From an uncultured Oscillospiraceae bacterium (GTDB taxonomy: Bacteria; Bacillota; Clostridia; Oscillospirales; Oscillospiraceae): a stretch of 10,640 nucleotides of DNA. How positions within the stretch are numbered: the first letter of the stretch is position 1; every line of letters starts with the position of its first letter. A program made the translations under genes and the position numbers. Of this stretch, positions 1-7,364 are shown one piece after another. Below the pieces are notes generated by a model. It did not search any database and was not told where the DNA came from. It saw only the letters and a list, made by a program, of their open reading frames with translations. The stretch lies in assembly GCA_934565425.1 (NCBI GenBank), contig CAKTHW010000051.1:1-10640 (forward strand). The letters are read 5' to 3'.

Positions 1-992
1 GCCCGACACCGTTCCAGGTATTGGAGCATCTCCTCCACCGTGCTGCCGTACTTCTTTTGCAGCCGGTAGATGATGTCCAGCCGGCTCTCCAGCTGATCCA
101 ATTCGGAGGGGGAGAACTCCATCTCCTCCTTCTTGTCCCGCACCCGCTCCGCGGCGTCGTCCAGGTCGTAGCGCAGGCTCTCCAGCTTCTCCGCCAGCTC
201 GGCGAAAGCGTCGCTGTAGCGGCCAGCCTGGCGCATGGCGTCGGCGGCTTCCTCCACCAAATCCAACGCCCCCTGGGTCTCGTCGCTGCCGAAGAGGGCG
301 TAGCAGGCGCTGTCCACCGCGCCCATGATCTTCCCGGCGGAGCGCAGCAGTTTCTTCCGCTCCGCTAACGCCTCATCTTCGCCGGGACGCAGCTCGGCAC
401 GCTCCAGCTCGGCAATCTGATAGGTCAGATTGTCCACCCGCCGCGCCTTTTCCGCCTCGTCCATCTTCAGGCTGTCCATCTGTTTTTTCAGGCTGGTGAG
501 CTTGTGATAGGCAGCCTGATAGTCCGCCAGCAGCGGACTACACTGGCCGAAGCTGTCCAGATATTCCAGGTGACAGGCCGGGTCCAACAGCCGCTGCCCG
601 TCGTGCTGGCCGTGGATGTCCAGCAGCTGCCGTCCCAGCTCCCGCAGCTGCGCCAGGGACACGGGACGGCCGTTCAAACGACAGGTGTTCTTCCCGTCCG
701 CCCGCAGTTCTCGCTGGAGCAGCAGGACGCCCTCGGCGTCCGGGGCGATGCCCTGCTCCTGGAACCAATCCAGCTGGGGCAGGTCCACGAACTGGGCGCT
801 GACCAGGGCGGATTTGGCGCCGGTGCGGATCAGGTCACGGGAGGTGCGCCCCCCTAGGACAGCGTTCAGGGCGTCCACCACGATGGATTTGCCTGCGCCG
901 GTCTCGCCGGTGAGGACGTTGAAGCCCGCGTCGAACTGGATGTCGGCGGACTGGATGACCGCGATATTTTCAATGTGAAGCAGTAACAGCAT
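1..992 (-). CDS. recN: DNA repair protein RecN, N-terminal part (gene runs off the left edge)
   Basis: RecN is an SMC-like ATPase that acts early in repair of DNA double-strand breaks. About 330 codons are visible of a protein that is usually near 555-570 residues. The N-terminus (MLLLLHIENIAVI) fits the family start. The Walker A motif GETGAGKS is at residues 29-36, the conserved HGQHD motif is at 127-131, and a charged, helical stretch that begins the coiled-coil arm follows from about residue 155. The C-terminal half, with the ABC signature and Walker B, lies outside the window. ATG at 992 is the earliest possible start because an in-frame TGA lies three codons upstream. Its ribosome site is weak (AAGAAAGAG, rather far away). 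It follows argR after 29 bases and is probably the next gene of the same operon. The argR-recN pair is common in Firmicutes. The identification is firm; the integrity of the C-terminus is unknown. Confidence 0.96.
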   Translation of the reverse strand, partial: MLLLLHIENIAVIQSADIQFDAGFNVLTGETGAGKSIVVDALNAVLGGRTSRDLIRTGAKSALVSAQFVDLPQLDWFQEQGIAPDAEGVLLLQRELRADGKNTCRLNGRPVSLAQLRELGRQLLDIHGQHDGQRLLDPACHLEYLDSFGQCSPLLADYQAAYHKLTSLKKQMDSLKMDEAEKARRVDNLTYQIAELERAELRPGEDEALAERKKLLRSAGKIMGAVDSACYALFGSDETQGALDLVEEAADAMRQAGRYSDAFAELAEKLESLRYDLDDAAERVRDKKEEMEFSPSELDQLESRLDIIYRLQKKYGSTVEEMLQYLERCR

Positions 993-1021
993 TTCAATTC
1001 ACGCTCTTTCTTCGTTGCCGG

Positions 1022-1477
1022 TCATTTCAGCATCATCCGCAGCTCACTGCAAAACTGCTCCGCCGCCTGGTTGGTGCGCATGACCAGCAGCGCCGTGTCG
1101 TCCCCGGCCAGGGAACCCACCATCTCCTCGATGTCCATGCCGTCCAGTGCCGCAGCGGCAGCGTTAGCAAGGCCGGGCATGGTCTTGAGGACGATGATAT
1201 TCTGCGCCAGATCCACCGACGTGACCCCTTCCCGAAAGACGTTGCGCAGGCGGTCGTTGAAGTCGCGGCGGTTCTGGTGGATGGAAACGGCGTACCGATA
1301 GCTCCCAGAGGGGGTCAGCTCCTTGATGAGCTGGAGCTCCTTCATGTCGCGGGAGATGGTCGCCTGGGTACAGCGAAAGCCCCGCTCCTTCAGCTCCGCC
1401 AGCAGCTGCTCCTGGGTCTCGATGATGTGATTGGCAATGATGTCCAGAATTGCCCGTTGTCGCTTTTCTTTCACCAT
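1022..1477 (-). CDS. argR: Arginine repressor ArgR/AhrC
   Basis: Arginine-responsive DNA-binding regulator, normally a hexamer that represses arginine biosynthesis and in some species activates catabolism. The 151 residues match the usual family length. The N-terminal winged helix-turn-helix covers about residues 4-65, with the recognition segment TQATISRDM at 37-45. The C-terminal oligomerisation and arginine-binding domain covers about 80-150, with PGLANAAAAALD at 101-112 and the ligand motif AGDDT at 124-128. It starts 8 bases after the nadK stop. The ribosome site AAAGGAGG sits only 2 bases before this ATG, while the next codon, GTG at 1474, is 5 bases away. Translation may therefore begin one codon later, with almost no effect on the protein. 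No arginine genes are nearby, so its targets must lie elsewhere; residence between nadK and recN is usual for Clostridia. Confidence 0.96.
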   Translation of the reverse strand: MVKEKRQRAILDIIANHIIETQEQLLAELKERGFRCTQATISRDMKELQLIKELTPSGSYRYAVSIHQNRRDFNDRLRNVFREGVTSVDLAQNIIVLKTMPGLANAAAAALDGMDIEEMVGSLAGDDTALLVMRTNQAAEQFCSELRMMLK

Positions 1478-1479
1478 TT

Positions 1480-1487
1480 CCTCCTTT
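1480..1487 (-). promoter_or_regulatory. Ribosome binding site of argR, overlapping the nadK stop codon
   Basis: The minus strand reads AAAGGAGG, a near-perfect Shine-Dalgarno sequence. It overlaps the nadK TAA stop by two bases and stands 2 bases from ATG (1477) or 5 bases from GTG (1474). The short distance to the ATG favours, but does not prove, use of the GTG. Ribosomes ending nadK would cover this site, which suggests coupled translation. Confidence 0.75.
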
Positions 1488-2340
1488 AAGTACCTAATTT
1501 CTGGTGCAAAATCTCATAAAAGCTCCGATCCGTCACCCGCACCAGGTTGATGCGGCTGTCAGAGCTGCGCAGCTCGATCTTATCGTGGTCAGACAACCGG
1601 AAGGAGCCGCCGTCCGGGGACAGAAAGACCCCTTTCTTGCCGATGTGCCCCAGCTCCACCGTCACCACCCGGTCCTTGCTGAGCACGCAGGGGCGCACCC
1701 GCAGGTCGTGGGCGCAGATGGGGGTGACCAGGATGTTCTCGGCGGTGGGCTCCACGATGGGGCCGCCGGCGGAGACGTTATAGGCGGTGGAACCGGTGGG
1801 GGTGCCGATGATGACGCCATCGCCGCTGCACGCGAACAGCTCCACCCCATCGGCGTAGATGACAAAGTGGATCTCCTTGCCCACAGCACTGGTGCGGATG
1901 GTCGTCTCATTCAAAGCGGTGTCCTGATGGATGACGCGGCCATTTCGAATCACACGAAAGTCCAGCATCATGTGGGGTTCCAGCCGGTATTTCCCCTCCA
2001 CCACCTTCCGCAAAAGGTGCATTTCTCCCGGCTCCAGCTCAGCCATATAGCCCAAGCTGCCGGTGTTCACCCCCAGGATGGGGATGTTGTGGGTGCGGGC
2101 GAAGCGAGCCAGGTGCAGGATGGTGCCGTCACCGCCAAAGCAGATGAGCATATCGGTGCCCGCCGCCTCTTCTTCTAAGTCTTTCCAATCAAATTTCTTG
2201 GCAAACCGAAAGTGGTCGTCCATGGGGAAGGGCAGGCACACCACGGTCTCTACACCGCACTCCTTCAGCACCTTCTCCGCCTCGCTCACCACGGTCATGC
2301 GCTTATCCCGGTACGGGTTTGGACTGAGTATAATCTTCAT
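1486..2340 (-). CDS. nadK: NAD kinase (ATP/polyphosphate-dependent, NadK/PpnK)
   Basis: Phosphorylates NAD+ to NADP+ in the cytoplasm, setting the supply of NADPH for biosynthesis. The 284 residues are a normal length. The catalytic GGDG motif is at residues 69-72 (Asp71 is the expected base), followed by GTILHLAR. NTGSLGYMAE at 92-101 and the NE pair at 144-145 are conserved NAD-binding elements. The glycine-rich block GDGVIIGTPTGSTAYN is at 173-188. Its ATG overlaps the tlyA stop in a 4-base ATGA, so translation is probably coupled to tlyA. DXS pathway enzymes downstream of DXS use NADPH, which gives a loose metabolic link to dxs in the same operon, but that link is inference. Confidence 0.97.
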   Translation of the reverse strand: MKIILSPNPYRDKRMTVVSEAEKVLKECGVETVVCLPFPMDDHFRFAKKFDWKDLEEEAAGTDMLICFGGDGTILHLARFARTHNIPILGVNTGSLGYMAELEPGEMHLLRKVVEGKYRLEPHMMLDFRVIRNGRVIHQDTALNETTIRTSAVGKEIHFVIYADGVELFACSGDGVIIGTPTGSTAYNVSAGGPIVEPTAENILVTPICAHDLRVRPCVLSKDRVVTVELGHIGKKGVFLSPDGGSFRLSDHDKIELRSSDSRINLVRVTDRSFYEILHQKLGT

Positions 2341-3143
2341 GGTACCCTCTCCAATTCTTTATGTGATGTTTCTACCAGGGTATGCAGATCGGGGATCTCG
2401 TTCTCCCCCGCCTCCGCCGTGAGCCAGCCCAGGTACTCGATGTTCCCTTCCGGCCCTTTGATGGGGGAATAGGTCATCCCCTTCACCGTCAGGTCGTTCT
2501 CCGCAGCGTGGCGCAAGAACTGCTCCAGCACCGCCAGGTGCACCTTGGGGTCGCGCACGACCCCCTTCTTGCCCACCTTGTCCTTGCCCGCCTCGAACTG
2601 GGGTTTGATGAGACAGACCAGGTTGGCGTTGTCCGCCAGCAGCGGACGCAGGGCTGGGAAGATGAGCCCCAGGGAGATGAAGGACACGTCCACCGAGACG
2701 AAATCCAGCGGTTCCGGGATCTGTTCCTTCGTCAAGTACCGAGCGTTGGTGCGCTCCATGCACACCACCCGTTCGTCCTGCCGCAGCTTCCAGTCCAGCT
2801 GCCCATAGCCCACGTCCACGGCGTACACCTTTTTCGCCCCGTTTTGGAGCATACAGTCGGTGAACCCGCCAGTGGACGCGCCGCAGTCCATGGCGACGGC
2901 ATCCTGCAAGGTCAGGGGGAAGCACTGCATGGCTTTCTCCAATTTTAGGCCGCCTCGGCTCACGTAGCGCAGGGTCTTGCCCCGCACCTCGATGACCGCC
3001 GTGTCGGCGATCTGGGCGCCGCACTTGTCCACCCGTTTGCCGTCCACGAAGACCAGACCGCTCATGATGATGGCCTGGGCCTTCTGACGGCTCTCGGCCA
3101 GCCCCTGTGCGGCCATGGCCACATCCAGCCGTGTTTTACTCAT
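2337..3143 (-). CDS. tlyA: TlyA family rRNA (cytidine-2'-O)-methyltransferase
   Basis: Expected to 2'-O-methylate cytidines in 16S and/or 23S rRNA using S-adenosylmethionine; in mycobacteria this modification gives sensitivity to capreomycin. Some homologs are annotated as hemolysins, a name not supported by the domains. The 268 residues hold an N-terminal S4 RNA-binding domain (about 3-60) and an FtsJ/RrmJ-type Rossmann domain (about 60-245). The SAM motif DCGASTGGFTD is at 86-96. The catalytic K-D-K-E set appears as Lys67, Asp152 (SVDVSF), Lys180 (LIKPQF) and Glu236 (GNIEYL), by comparison with the mycobacterial protein. The ATG overlaps the dxs TGA by 4 bases, and the gene end overlaps the nadK start in the same way. 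Whether it has the type I or the longer type II substrate range cannot be settled by eye. Confidence 0.96.
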   Translation of the reverse strand: MSKTRLDVAMAAQGLAESRQKAQAIIMSGLVFVDGKRVDKCGAQIADTAVIEVRGKTLRYVSRGGLKLEKAMQCFPLTLQDAVAMDCGASTGGFTDCMLQNGAKKVYAVDVGYGQLDWKLRQDERVVCMERTNARYLTKEQIPEPLDFVSVDVSFISLGLIFPALRPLLADNANLVCLIKPQFEAGKDKVGKKGVVRDPKVHLAVLEQFLRHAAENDLTVKGMTYSPIKGPEGNIEYLGWLTAEAGENEIPDLHTLVETSHKELERVP

Positions 3144-4978
3144 CTTTCCGCCTCCCGCATGACCGACGCAATGTGGTCACTGTTGATACCCAGCTTTTCA
3201 CGCAGCTGGGGAATGGTCCCGTGTGGCACGAACCGGTCGCCGGTGTTCAGCAGCTTCAGCGCCTTCAGCGCCAGCCCTTCCGCTGCCGCCGCGCCTGCCA
3301 GCGCCACGCCCAGGGAGCCTGTCTGGATGACCTCTTCCGCCACCAGCAATCTCCCGGTCTTTCGCACCGACGTCAGCACCATCTCCGGTTCCAGCGGCGC
3401 CAGCTGGTTGAGCTTGACCACCTCCACGGAGATGCCTTCCGCGTCCAGCGCTTCCGCCGCCGCCAGCACCTCTCCGGTCATGGTGCCATAGCAGACCGCC
3501 GTCCAGTCGCTGCCCTCTCGCAGCACCGCCGCAGCGCCCTGGCTGTGGTCGTCGCTGTAGCCGTTCTCACCGCCCCGGGCGTAACGGAGCGCAACCGGGC
3601 TGTCCAGTTCGTACAGGGCGCGATGGAGCATGGAACGGGTCTCGGCGAAGCTGGCTGGTGCCAGCAGGGTCAGTCCGGGTACGGTGGACAGGTAGGCCAC
3701 GTCGAACAGACCCTGATGGGTCTCGCCATCGTCCCCTACCAGACCGGCACGGTCTACGCCCAGCACCATATGTAGCCGCTGGAGGGCCATGTCGTGGATG
3801 AGCATATCGTAGCCCCGCTGCAAAAAGGAGGAGTAGACGGCGAACACCGGCAGCATCCCCTGCTTCGCCATGCCGGAGCACATGGCCACGGCGTGGCCTT
3901 CCGCGATGCCCACGTCAAAGAACCGTTCGGGACAGCGGATGGCGAAGGGGTCTAATCCGGTGCCCGACCGCATGGCGGCGGTGACGGCGCAGATCTTCGG
4001 GTCGTCCACCGCCAGGCGGCTCAGCTCCTCCCCGAACACCGAGGAAAAGTTCTGCCCGCTGGCTTTCAGGGGCTTGCCGGTGGCCACGTCAAAGGGGGAC
4101 ACGCCGTGATAGGCGTCTGGGGTCTCCTCAGCGTGAGGCCAGCCCTTGCCCTTGACCGTGCGCACGTGGACCAGCACCGGTCCCGGCAGGGATTTCGCCC
4201 AACGGAGCAGGCGGGTCAGTTCCCCCACCTGGTGACCGTCCACGGGGCCGATGTAGGTGAAGCCCATGTCCTCGAAGAAGCTGCTGGGCAGGATCGTGCC
4301 CTTGATGCTCTTCTTTATTTTGTGGTTAAAGTTATACAAAACCCGTCCGCCGGGGATTTTTTCGAACACTTTTCGGTACGCCCGCTTGAAGGACAGGTAG
4401 GTAGGACGCAGGTGGTTCCGGGCCAACAGGGTGGCGATGCCGCCTACGTTCTTCTGGATGGACATGCCGTTGTCGTTGAGGATGACCACCAGGTTCTCCC
4501 CGCTCTGTCCGGCGTCGGACAGCCCCTCGTAGGCCAGGCCGCCGGTGAGGGCACCGTCGCCGATGAGAGCGATGACCTGATAGTCCTGCTTCTGCAGCGT
4601 CCGCGCCCGAGCCATGCCCACGGCCACGGAGACCGAGTTGGAGGCGTGGCCGGCAATGAAGGCGTCGTGTTCGCTCTCCTCCGGCTTGGGGAAGCCGGAC
4701 AGGCCGCCCATCTTGCGCAGGGTGGTCATCCGGTCTGCCCGGCCGGTCAATATTTTATGGCAGTAGCACTGGTGTCCCACGTCGAAGACCAGGCGATCCT
4801 TGGCCGTGTCGTACACCCGGTGGATGGCCACGGTCAGCTCTACTGCCCCTAGATTGGATGCCAAATGTCCGCCCGTCTGACTGACGGTGGCAAGGAGCGA
4901 TCTGCGCAGTTCCTGACACAGGGTTTCCGCCTCCTGGTCAGAAATTTGGTGCAGATCCTGGGAAAAAAGATCTGGCAC
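3140..4978 (-). CDS. dxs: 1-deoxy-D-xylulose-5-phosphate synthase (GTG start chosen)
   Basis: First enzyme of the MEP isoprenoid pathway: joins pyruvate and glyceraldehyde 3-phosphate with thiamine diphosphate, releasing CO2. From the GTG the protein has 612 residues, close to the usual 620-640. Visible elements are SQTGGHLASNLG with the conserved His at residue 38, the thiamine-binding block from GDGALTGG (140-147) to NDNGMSI (168-174), TAAMRSGTGL in the pyrimidine-binding domain, and the catalytic Glu at 360 in FFDVGIAEGHA. The C-terminal transketolase domain is complete. An in-frame ATG at 5008 would add ten residues (622 aa), but it lacks a good ribosome site, whereas AAAGGAGG stands 7 bases before the GTG, and the added residues (MIPSEKGGAA) do not look like a Dxs N-terminus. 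It follows ispA, so two isoprenoid enzymes are made together. The end overlaps tlyA (ATGA). Confidence 0.95.
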   Translation of the reverse strand: MPDLFSQDLHQISDQEAETLCQELRRSLLATVSQTGGHLASNLGAVELTVAIHRVYDTAKDRLVFDVGHQCYCHKILTGRADRMTTLRKMGGLSGFPKPEESEHDAFIAGHASNSVSVAVGMARARTLQKQDYQVIALIGDGALTGGLAYEGLSDAGQSGENLVVILNDNGMSIQKNVGGIATLLARNHLRPTYLSFKRAYRKVFEKIPGGRVLYNFNHKIKKSIKGTILPSSFFEDMGFTYIGPVDGHQVGELTRLLRWAKSLPGPVLVHVRTVKGKGWPHAEETPDAYHGVSPFDVATGKPLKASGQNFSSVFGEELSRLAVDDPKICAVTAAMRSGTGLDPFAIRCPERFFDVGIAEGHAVAMCSGMAKQGMLPVFAVYSSFLQRGYDMLIHDMALQRLHMVLGVDRAGLVGDDGETHQGLFDVAYLSTVPGLTLLAPASFAETRSMLHRALYELDSPVALRYARGGENGYSDDHSQGAAAVLREGSDWTAVCYGTMTGEVLAAAEALDAEGISVEVVKLNQLAPLEPEMVLTSVRKTGRLLVAEEVIQTGSLGVALAGAAAAEGLALKALKLLNTGDRFVPHGTIPQLREKLGINSDHIASVMREAER

Positions 4979-4985
4979 AGCTGCG

Positions 4986-4993
4986 CCTCCTTT
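4986..4993 (-). promoter_or_regulatory. Ribosome binding site that supports the GTG start of dxs
   Basis: The minus strand reads AAAGGAGG, 7 bases before GTG at 4978. This is an almost ideal Shine-Dalgarno sequence and distance. The competing ATG at 5008 lies upstream of this site and has only a poor purine run before it, so this site decides the start in favour of GTG. Confidence 0.8.
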
Positions 4994-4999
4994 CTCGCT

Positions 5000-5012
5000 C
5001 GGTATCATACCG
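5000..5012. repeat. 13-base palindrome between ispA and dxs
   Basis: The sequence CGGTATCATACCG is a perfect inverted repeat with 6-base arms and one central base. It starts 3 bases beyond the ispA stop and lies before the dxs ribosome site. It contains the upstream in-frame ATG of dxs. It could form a small hairpin or be a protein site, or it could be chance. No function can be assigned from sequence. Confidence 0.5.
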
Positions 5013-5014
5013 TT

Positions 5015-5899
5015 TTATTTCTCTCGTCCGGCCAGATAATCCGCCAAATCACACAAAAAGTCCACGTCCGGGAGACAACCCCGGATGGCCTCTTTCGCCG
5101 CCGCCGTCTGCTGAGCGATGACGTTGGCGCACTTATCCAGCCCCAGCAGGGACACGTAGGTGGACTTGTGGCTCTCAGCATCGTTGCCCACCGGCTTGCC
5201 CATCTCCTCCTCGGTGGAGGTGACGTTGAGCATATCGTCCCGCACCTGGAAGGCAAGGCCAATGGCCTTGGCGTAGTGCTCTGCTGCGGTCACCATGGGG
5301 TCATCCACCGGCACGCCTGCCGCCAGGACACCCATGACGCAGGCTGCGTCCAGCAGGCACCCGGTCTTGAGCTGGTTCATCCGGGCCACTTCCTTCAAGG
5401 TAAAGGTCCGGGTCTCCCCTTCCATGTCCAGCTGCTGTCCGCCGCACATGCCCAGGACGCCCGCCCCACGAGCCAGGGTCAGGCCAGCGGCGGTGTTCAC
5501 CTCTGCTGGGAGGGGTGCGGTCAGGATGGTCTCGAAGGCGGCTGCCTGGAGGGCGTCACCGGCCAGGGTGGCGGTGCACTCGCCGAACATCTTGTGGTTG
5601 GTGGGCTTGCCCCGGCGCAGGTCGTCGTTGTCCATGCTGGGCAGGTCGTCGTGGATGAGGGAATAGGTGTGGAGCATCTCCACCGCGCAGGCATAGGGCA
5701 TGGCCTGTTCCAGGCTCCCCCCTGCCGCTTCGCAGAATTTCAGCGCCAGCATGGGGCGGATGCGTTTGCCCCCGGCCAGGAGGCTGTAGCGCATGGCGTC
5801 CAGCAGTTTCTGCTGGGGGGCCGGTTTGGTGAAATAGGATGCCAGGTTGACCTCGATGAGCCCCTGACAGCGCTGAAATTCAAATTGGAATTGGTTCAT
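5015..5899 (-). CDS. ispA: Polyprenyl synthetase, short-chain (farnesyl diphosphate synthase type)
   Basis: Condenses isopentenyl diphosphate with allylic diphosphates to make geranyl and farnesyl diphosphate, precursors of undecaprenyl carrier lipid and quinones. The 294 residues match IspA. GGKRIRP at 43-49 binds substrate. The first Asp-rich motif, DDLPSMD, is at 84-90, preceded by HTYSLIH, a pattern typical of farnesyl diphosphate synthases. The second Asp-rich motif reads DDMLN at 221-225, where the usual last Asp is Asn; the two leading Asp residues are present. KPVGND follows at 235-240. It starts 3 bases after the xseB stop with AAAGGAT as ribosome site, and xseB-ispA adjacency is widespread in bacteria. 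Product chain length is inferred from the motifs, not shown. Confidence 0.95.
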   Translation of the reverse strand: MNQFQFEFQRCQGLIEVNLASYFTKPAPQQKLLDAMRYSLLAGGKRIRPMLALKFCEAAGGSLEQAMPYACAVEMLHTYSLIHDDLPSMDNDDLRRGKPTNHKMFGECTATLAGDALQAAAFETILTAPLPAEVNTAAGLTLARGAGVLGMCGGQQLDMEGETRTFTLKEVARMNQLKTGCLLDAACVMGVLAAGVPVDDPMVTAAEHYAKAIGLAFQVRDDMLNVTSTEEEMGKPVGNDAESHKSTYVSLLGLDKCANVIAQQTAAAKEAIRGCLPDVDFLCDLADYLAGREK

Positions 5900-5902
5900 A
5901 AT

Positions 5903-6130
5903 TTATCCTTTCAAAGGCGTTTCCACCGGCTCGCCGTCCGGGCCTTTGGTCAATTTCAAGATTTTCTGTTCCGCCTGATCCAGCTGCTTGGAACAGGCTG
6001 CCGCCAGCTTGGTGCCCTCCTCAAAGAGCGCCAGGGATTCGTCCAGGGTGGACTCCCCTCGCTCCAGGATGGACACGATCTCCTCCAGGCGCGCCATGGA
6101 CTCCTCAAAGGGTTTCTTTTTTGCTGCCAT
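5903..6130 (-). CDS. xseB: Exodeoxyribonuclease VII small subunit
   Basis: Small subunit of exonuclease VII, which degrades single-stranded DNA from both ends in repair. Several copies wrap the coiled coil of each XseA. The 75 residues are the normal length. The family signature is clear: FEESMARLEEIVSILERGE at about 8-26, then LDESLALFEEGTKLAAACSKQLDQAE, forming two helices. The last 15 residues are charged and probably disordered. The ATG lies inside the end of xseA (26-base overlap), with AGGAG about 10 bases upstream inside xseA, so production of the two subunits is probably coupled. Confidence 0.96.
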   Translation of the reverse strand: MAAKKKPFEESMARLEEIVSILERGESTLDESLALFEEGTKLAAACSKQLDQAEQKILKLTKGPDGEPVETPLKG

Positions 6131-7364
6131 TCGTCTTCTGCTCCTTTTCGCTGGTTTCCAAGGGGTATTGCTTCATGACGGTACACCCCAACTGCCCGTC
6201 CGCCACCCGCAATCGGATGCGCTCCCCCAACTCCACGCTGTGGACAGAGGTGATGACCTTGCCATCCTCGTCCTGCGCCATGGCGTAGCCGCGTCCCAGG
6301 ACTTTCAGGGGGCTGAGTGCGTCCAGAGTGGACGTCAAGCCCGCCAGGCGGGTGCGCTCCAGGTGCTGGCGACGGTCTAACAGGTCGGTCAGCTTCTGCT
6401 GAGCGGTTTCTAGGCGTGTCCGTCCGTTGTGGACAGGCACCATGGGGTCGGTGAGGACGTTGGAGGTGCGCAGGCGTTCCAGCTTCTGGCTGGCGCTCTG
6501 GAGCTGCCCCAACATGGCCTGCCGACAGCGCTGCCCCAGCTGATCCACGTACTGTTTCAGCTCCAGCTGGTCGGGCACCGCCAATTCCGCCCCGTTGGAG
6601 GGGGTAGCGGCGCGGAGGTCGGCCACGTAGTCGATGATGGTCACATCCGGCTCATGCCCCACGGCGGAGATGACCGGGATATCTGACTCATACACCGCAC
6701 GAGCCAGGTTCTCGTCGTTGAAGGCCCACAGGTCCTCCATAGAGCCGCCGCCTCGGCCGATGATGATCAGCTCCGCCACCTGCTTCCGGTTGGCGTAGCG
6801 CATGGCGCCGGTCAGCTCCGCCGCCGCACCGGCTCCCTGCACCCGCACAGGCAGGAGCTTCACCGTGGCAATGGGCCAGCGGGCGTTGAGGATGCGGGTC
6901 ATGTCATGGACGGCGGCACCGGCCTGGGAGGTGATGAGGGCGATGGTCTCGGGGTAGCGCGGGATGGGCTTCTTGTGCTCGGCGGCAAAGAGACCCTCCT
7001 GGTACAGCTTGTTCTTCAGCTGCTCGAAGGCCACGTACAGCTCCCCCACCCCGTCCGGAGTCAGGGCGTCCACGTACAGCTGGTACTGCCCGTCCCGTGG
7101 GAAGGCGGTGATGCGGCCGTAGGCGATGACCTTCATGCCGCTCTCCGGCTGGAACCGCAGGCGGGTGGCCGAGGAGCGGAAGAGGACGCAGCGGAGGGCT
7201 CCGCCGGTGTCCTTGAGGGTGAAATAGTGGTGGCCGGAGGGGTATTTTTTGTAGTTGGAGATCTCCCCCCGGATGTAGATGCCGGAGAGGTTCCGGTCAC
7301 CGTCCAGGACGCTCTTGATATAGGTGTTCACCTGGGTGACCGTATAGATGGGTTTTGAAGCCAT
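6105..7364 (-). CDS. xseA: Exodeoxyribonuclease VII large subunit
   Basis: Catalytic subunit of exonuclease VII, which cuts single-stranded DNA into oligonucleotides. The 419 residues fit the family (about 400-460). An N-terminal OB-fold for DNA binding covers about 5-100 (VTQVNTYIKSVL, IRGEISNYK, SGHHYFTLKD). The catalytic domain follows, with IALITSQAGAAVHD at 141-154, GRGGGSMEDLWAFNDE at 203-218 and SAVGHEPDVTIIDYVADLRA at 233-252. A long helical, Gln/Leu-rich region from about 265 to 350 is the coiled coil where XseB binds. The GRGYAM motif near 368 belongs to the family's C-terminal part. The tail is rich in Lys and Glu and is partly encoded over xseB. The ATG follows the stop of the upstream gene directly (TAAATG), with GGGGGGAAG as ribosome site. 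Confidence 0.97.
   Translation of the reverse strand: MASKPIYTVTQVNTYIKSVLDGDRNLSGIYIRGEISNYKKYPSGHHYFTLKDTGGALRCVLFRSSATRLRFQPESGMKVIAYGRITAFPRDGQYQLYVDALTPDGVGELYVAFEQLKNKLYQEGLFAAEHKKPIPRYPETIALITSQAGAAVHDMTRILNARWPIATVKLLPVRVQGAGAAAELTGAMRYANRKQVAELIIIGRGGGSMEDLWAFNDENLARAVYESDIPVISAVGHEPDVTIIDYVADLRAATPSNGAELAVPDQLELKQYVDQLGQRCRQAMLGQLQSASQKLERLRTSNVLTDPMVPVHNGRTRLETAQQKLTDLLDRRQHLERTRLAGLTSTLDALSPLKVLGRGYAMAQDEDGKVITSVHSVELGERIRLRVADGQLGCTVMKQYPLETSEKEQKTNGSKKETL

Noticed and set aside
5000..5020. Palindrome followed by TTTTATTT on the plus strand, resembling a small terminator
   Set aside because: The stem is too short and no plus-strand gene runs into it; the T-run is simply the end of ispA.
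4865..6178. 437-codon open frame on the plus strand opposite dxs, ispA and xseB
   Set aside because: It crosses three real genes on the other strand, has no family features, and its composition is that of a shadow frame.
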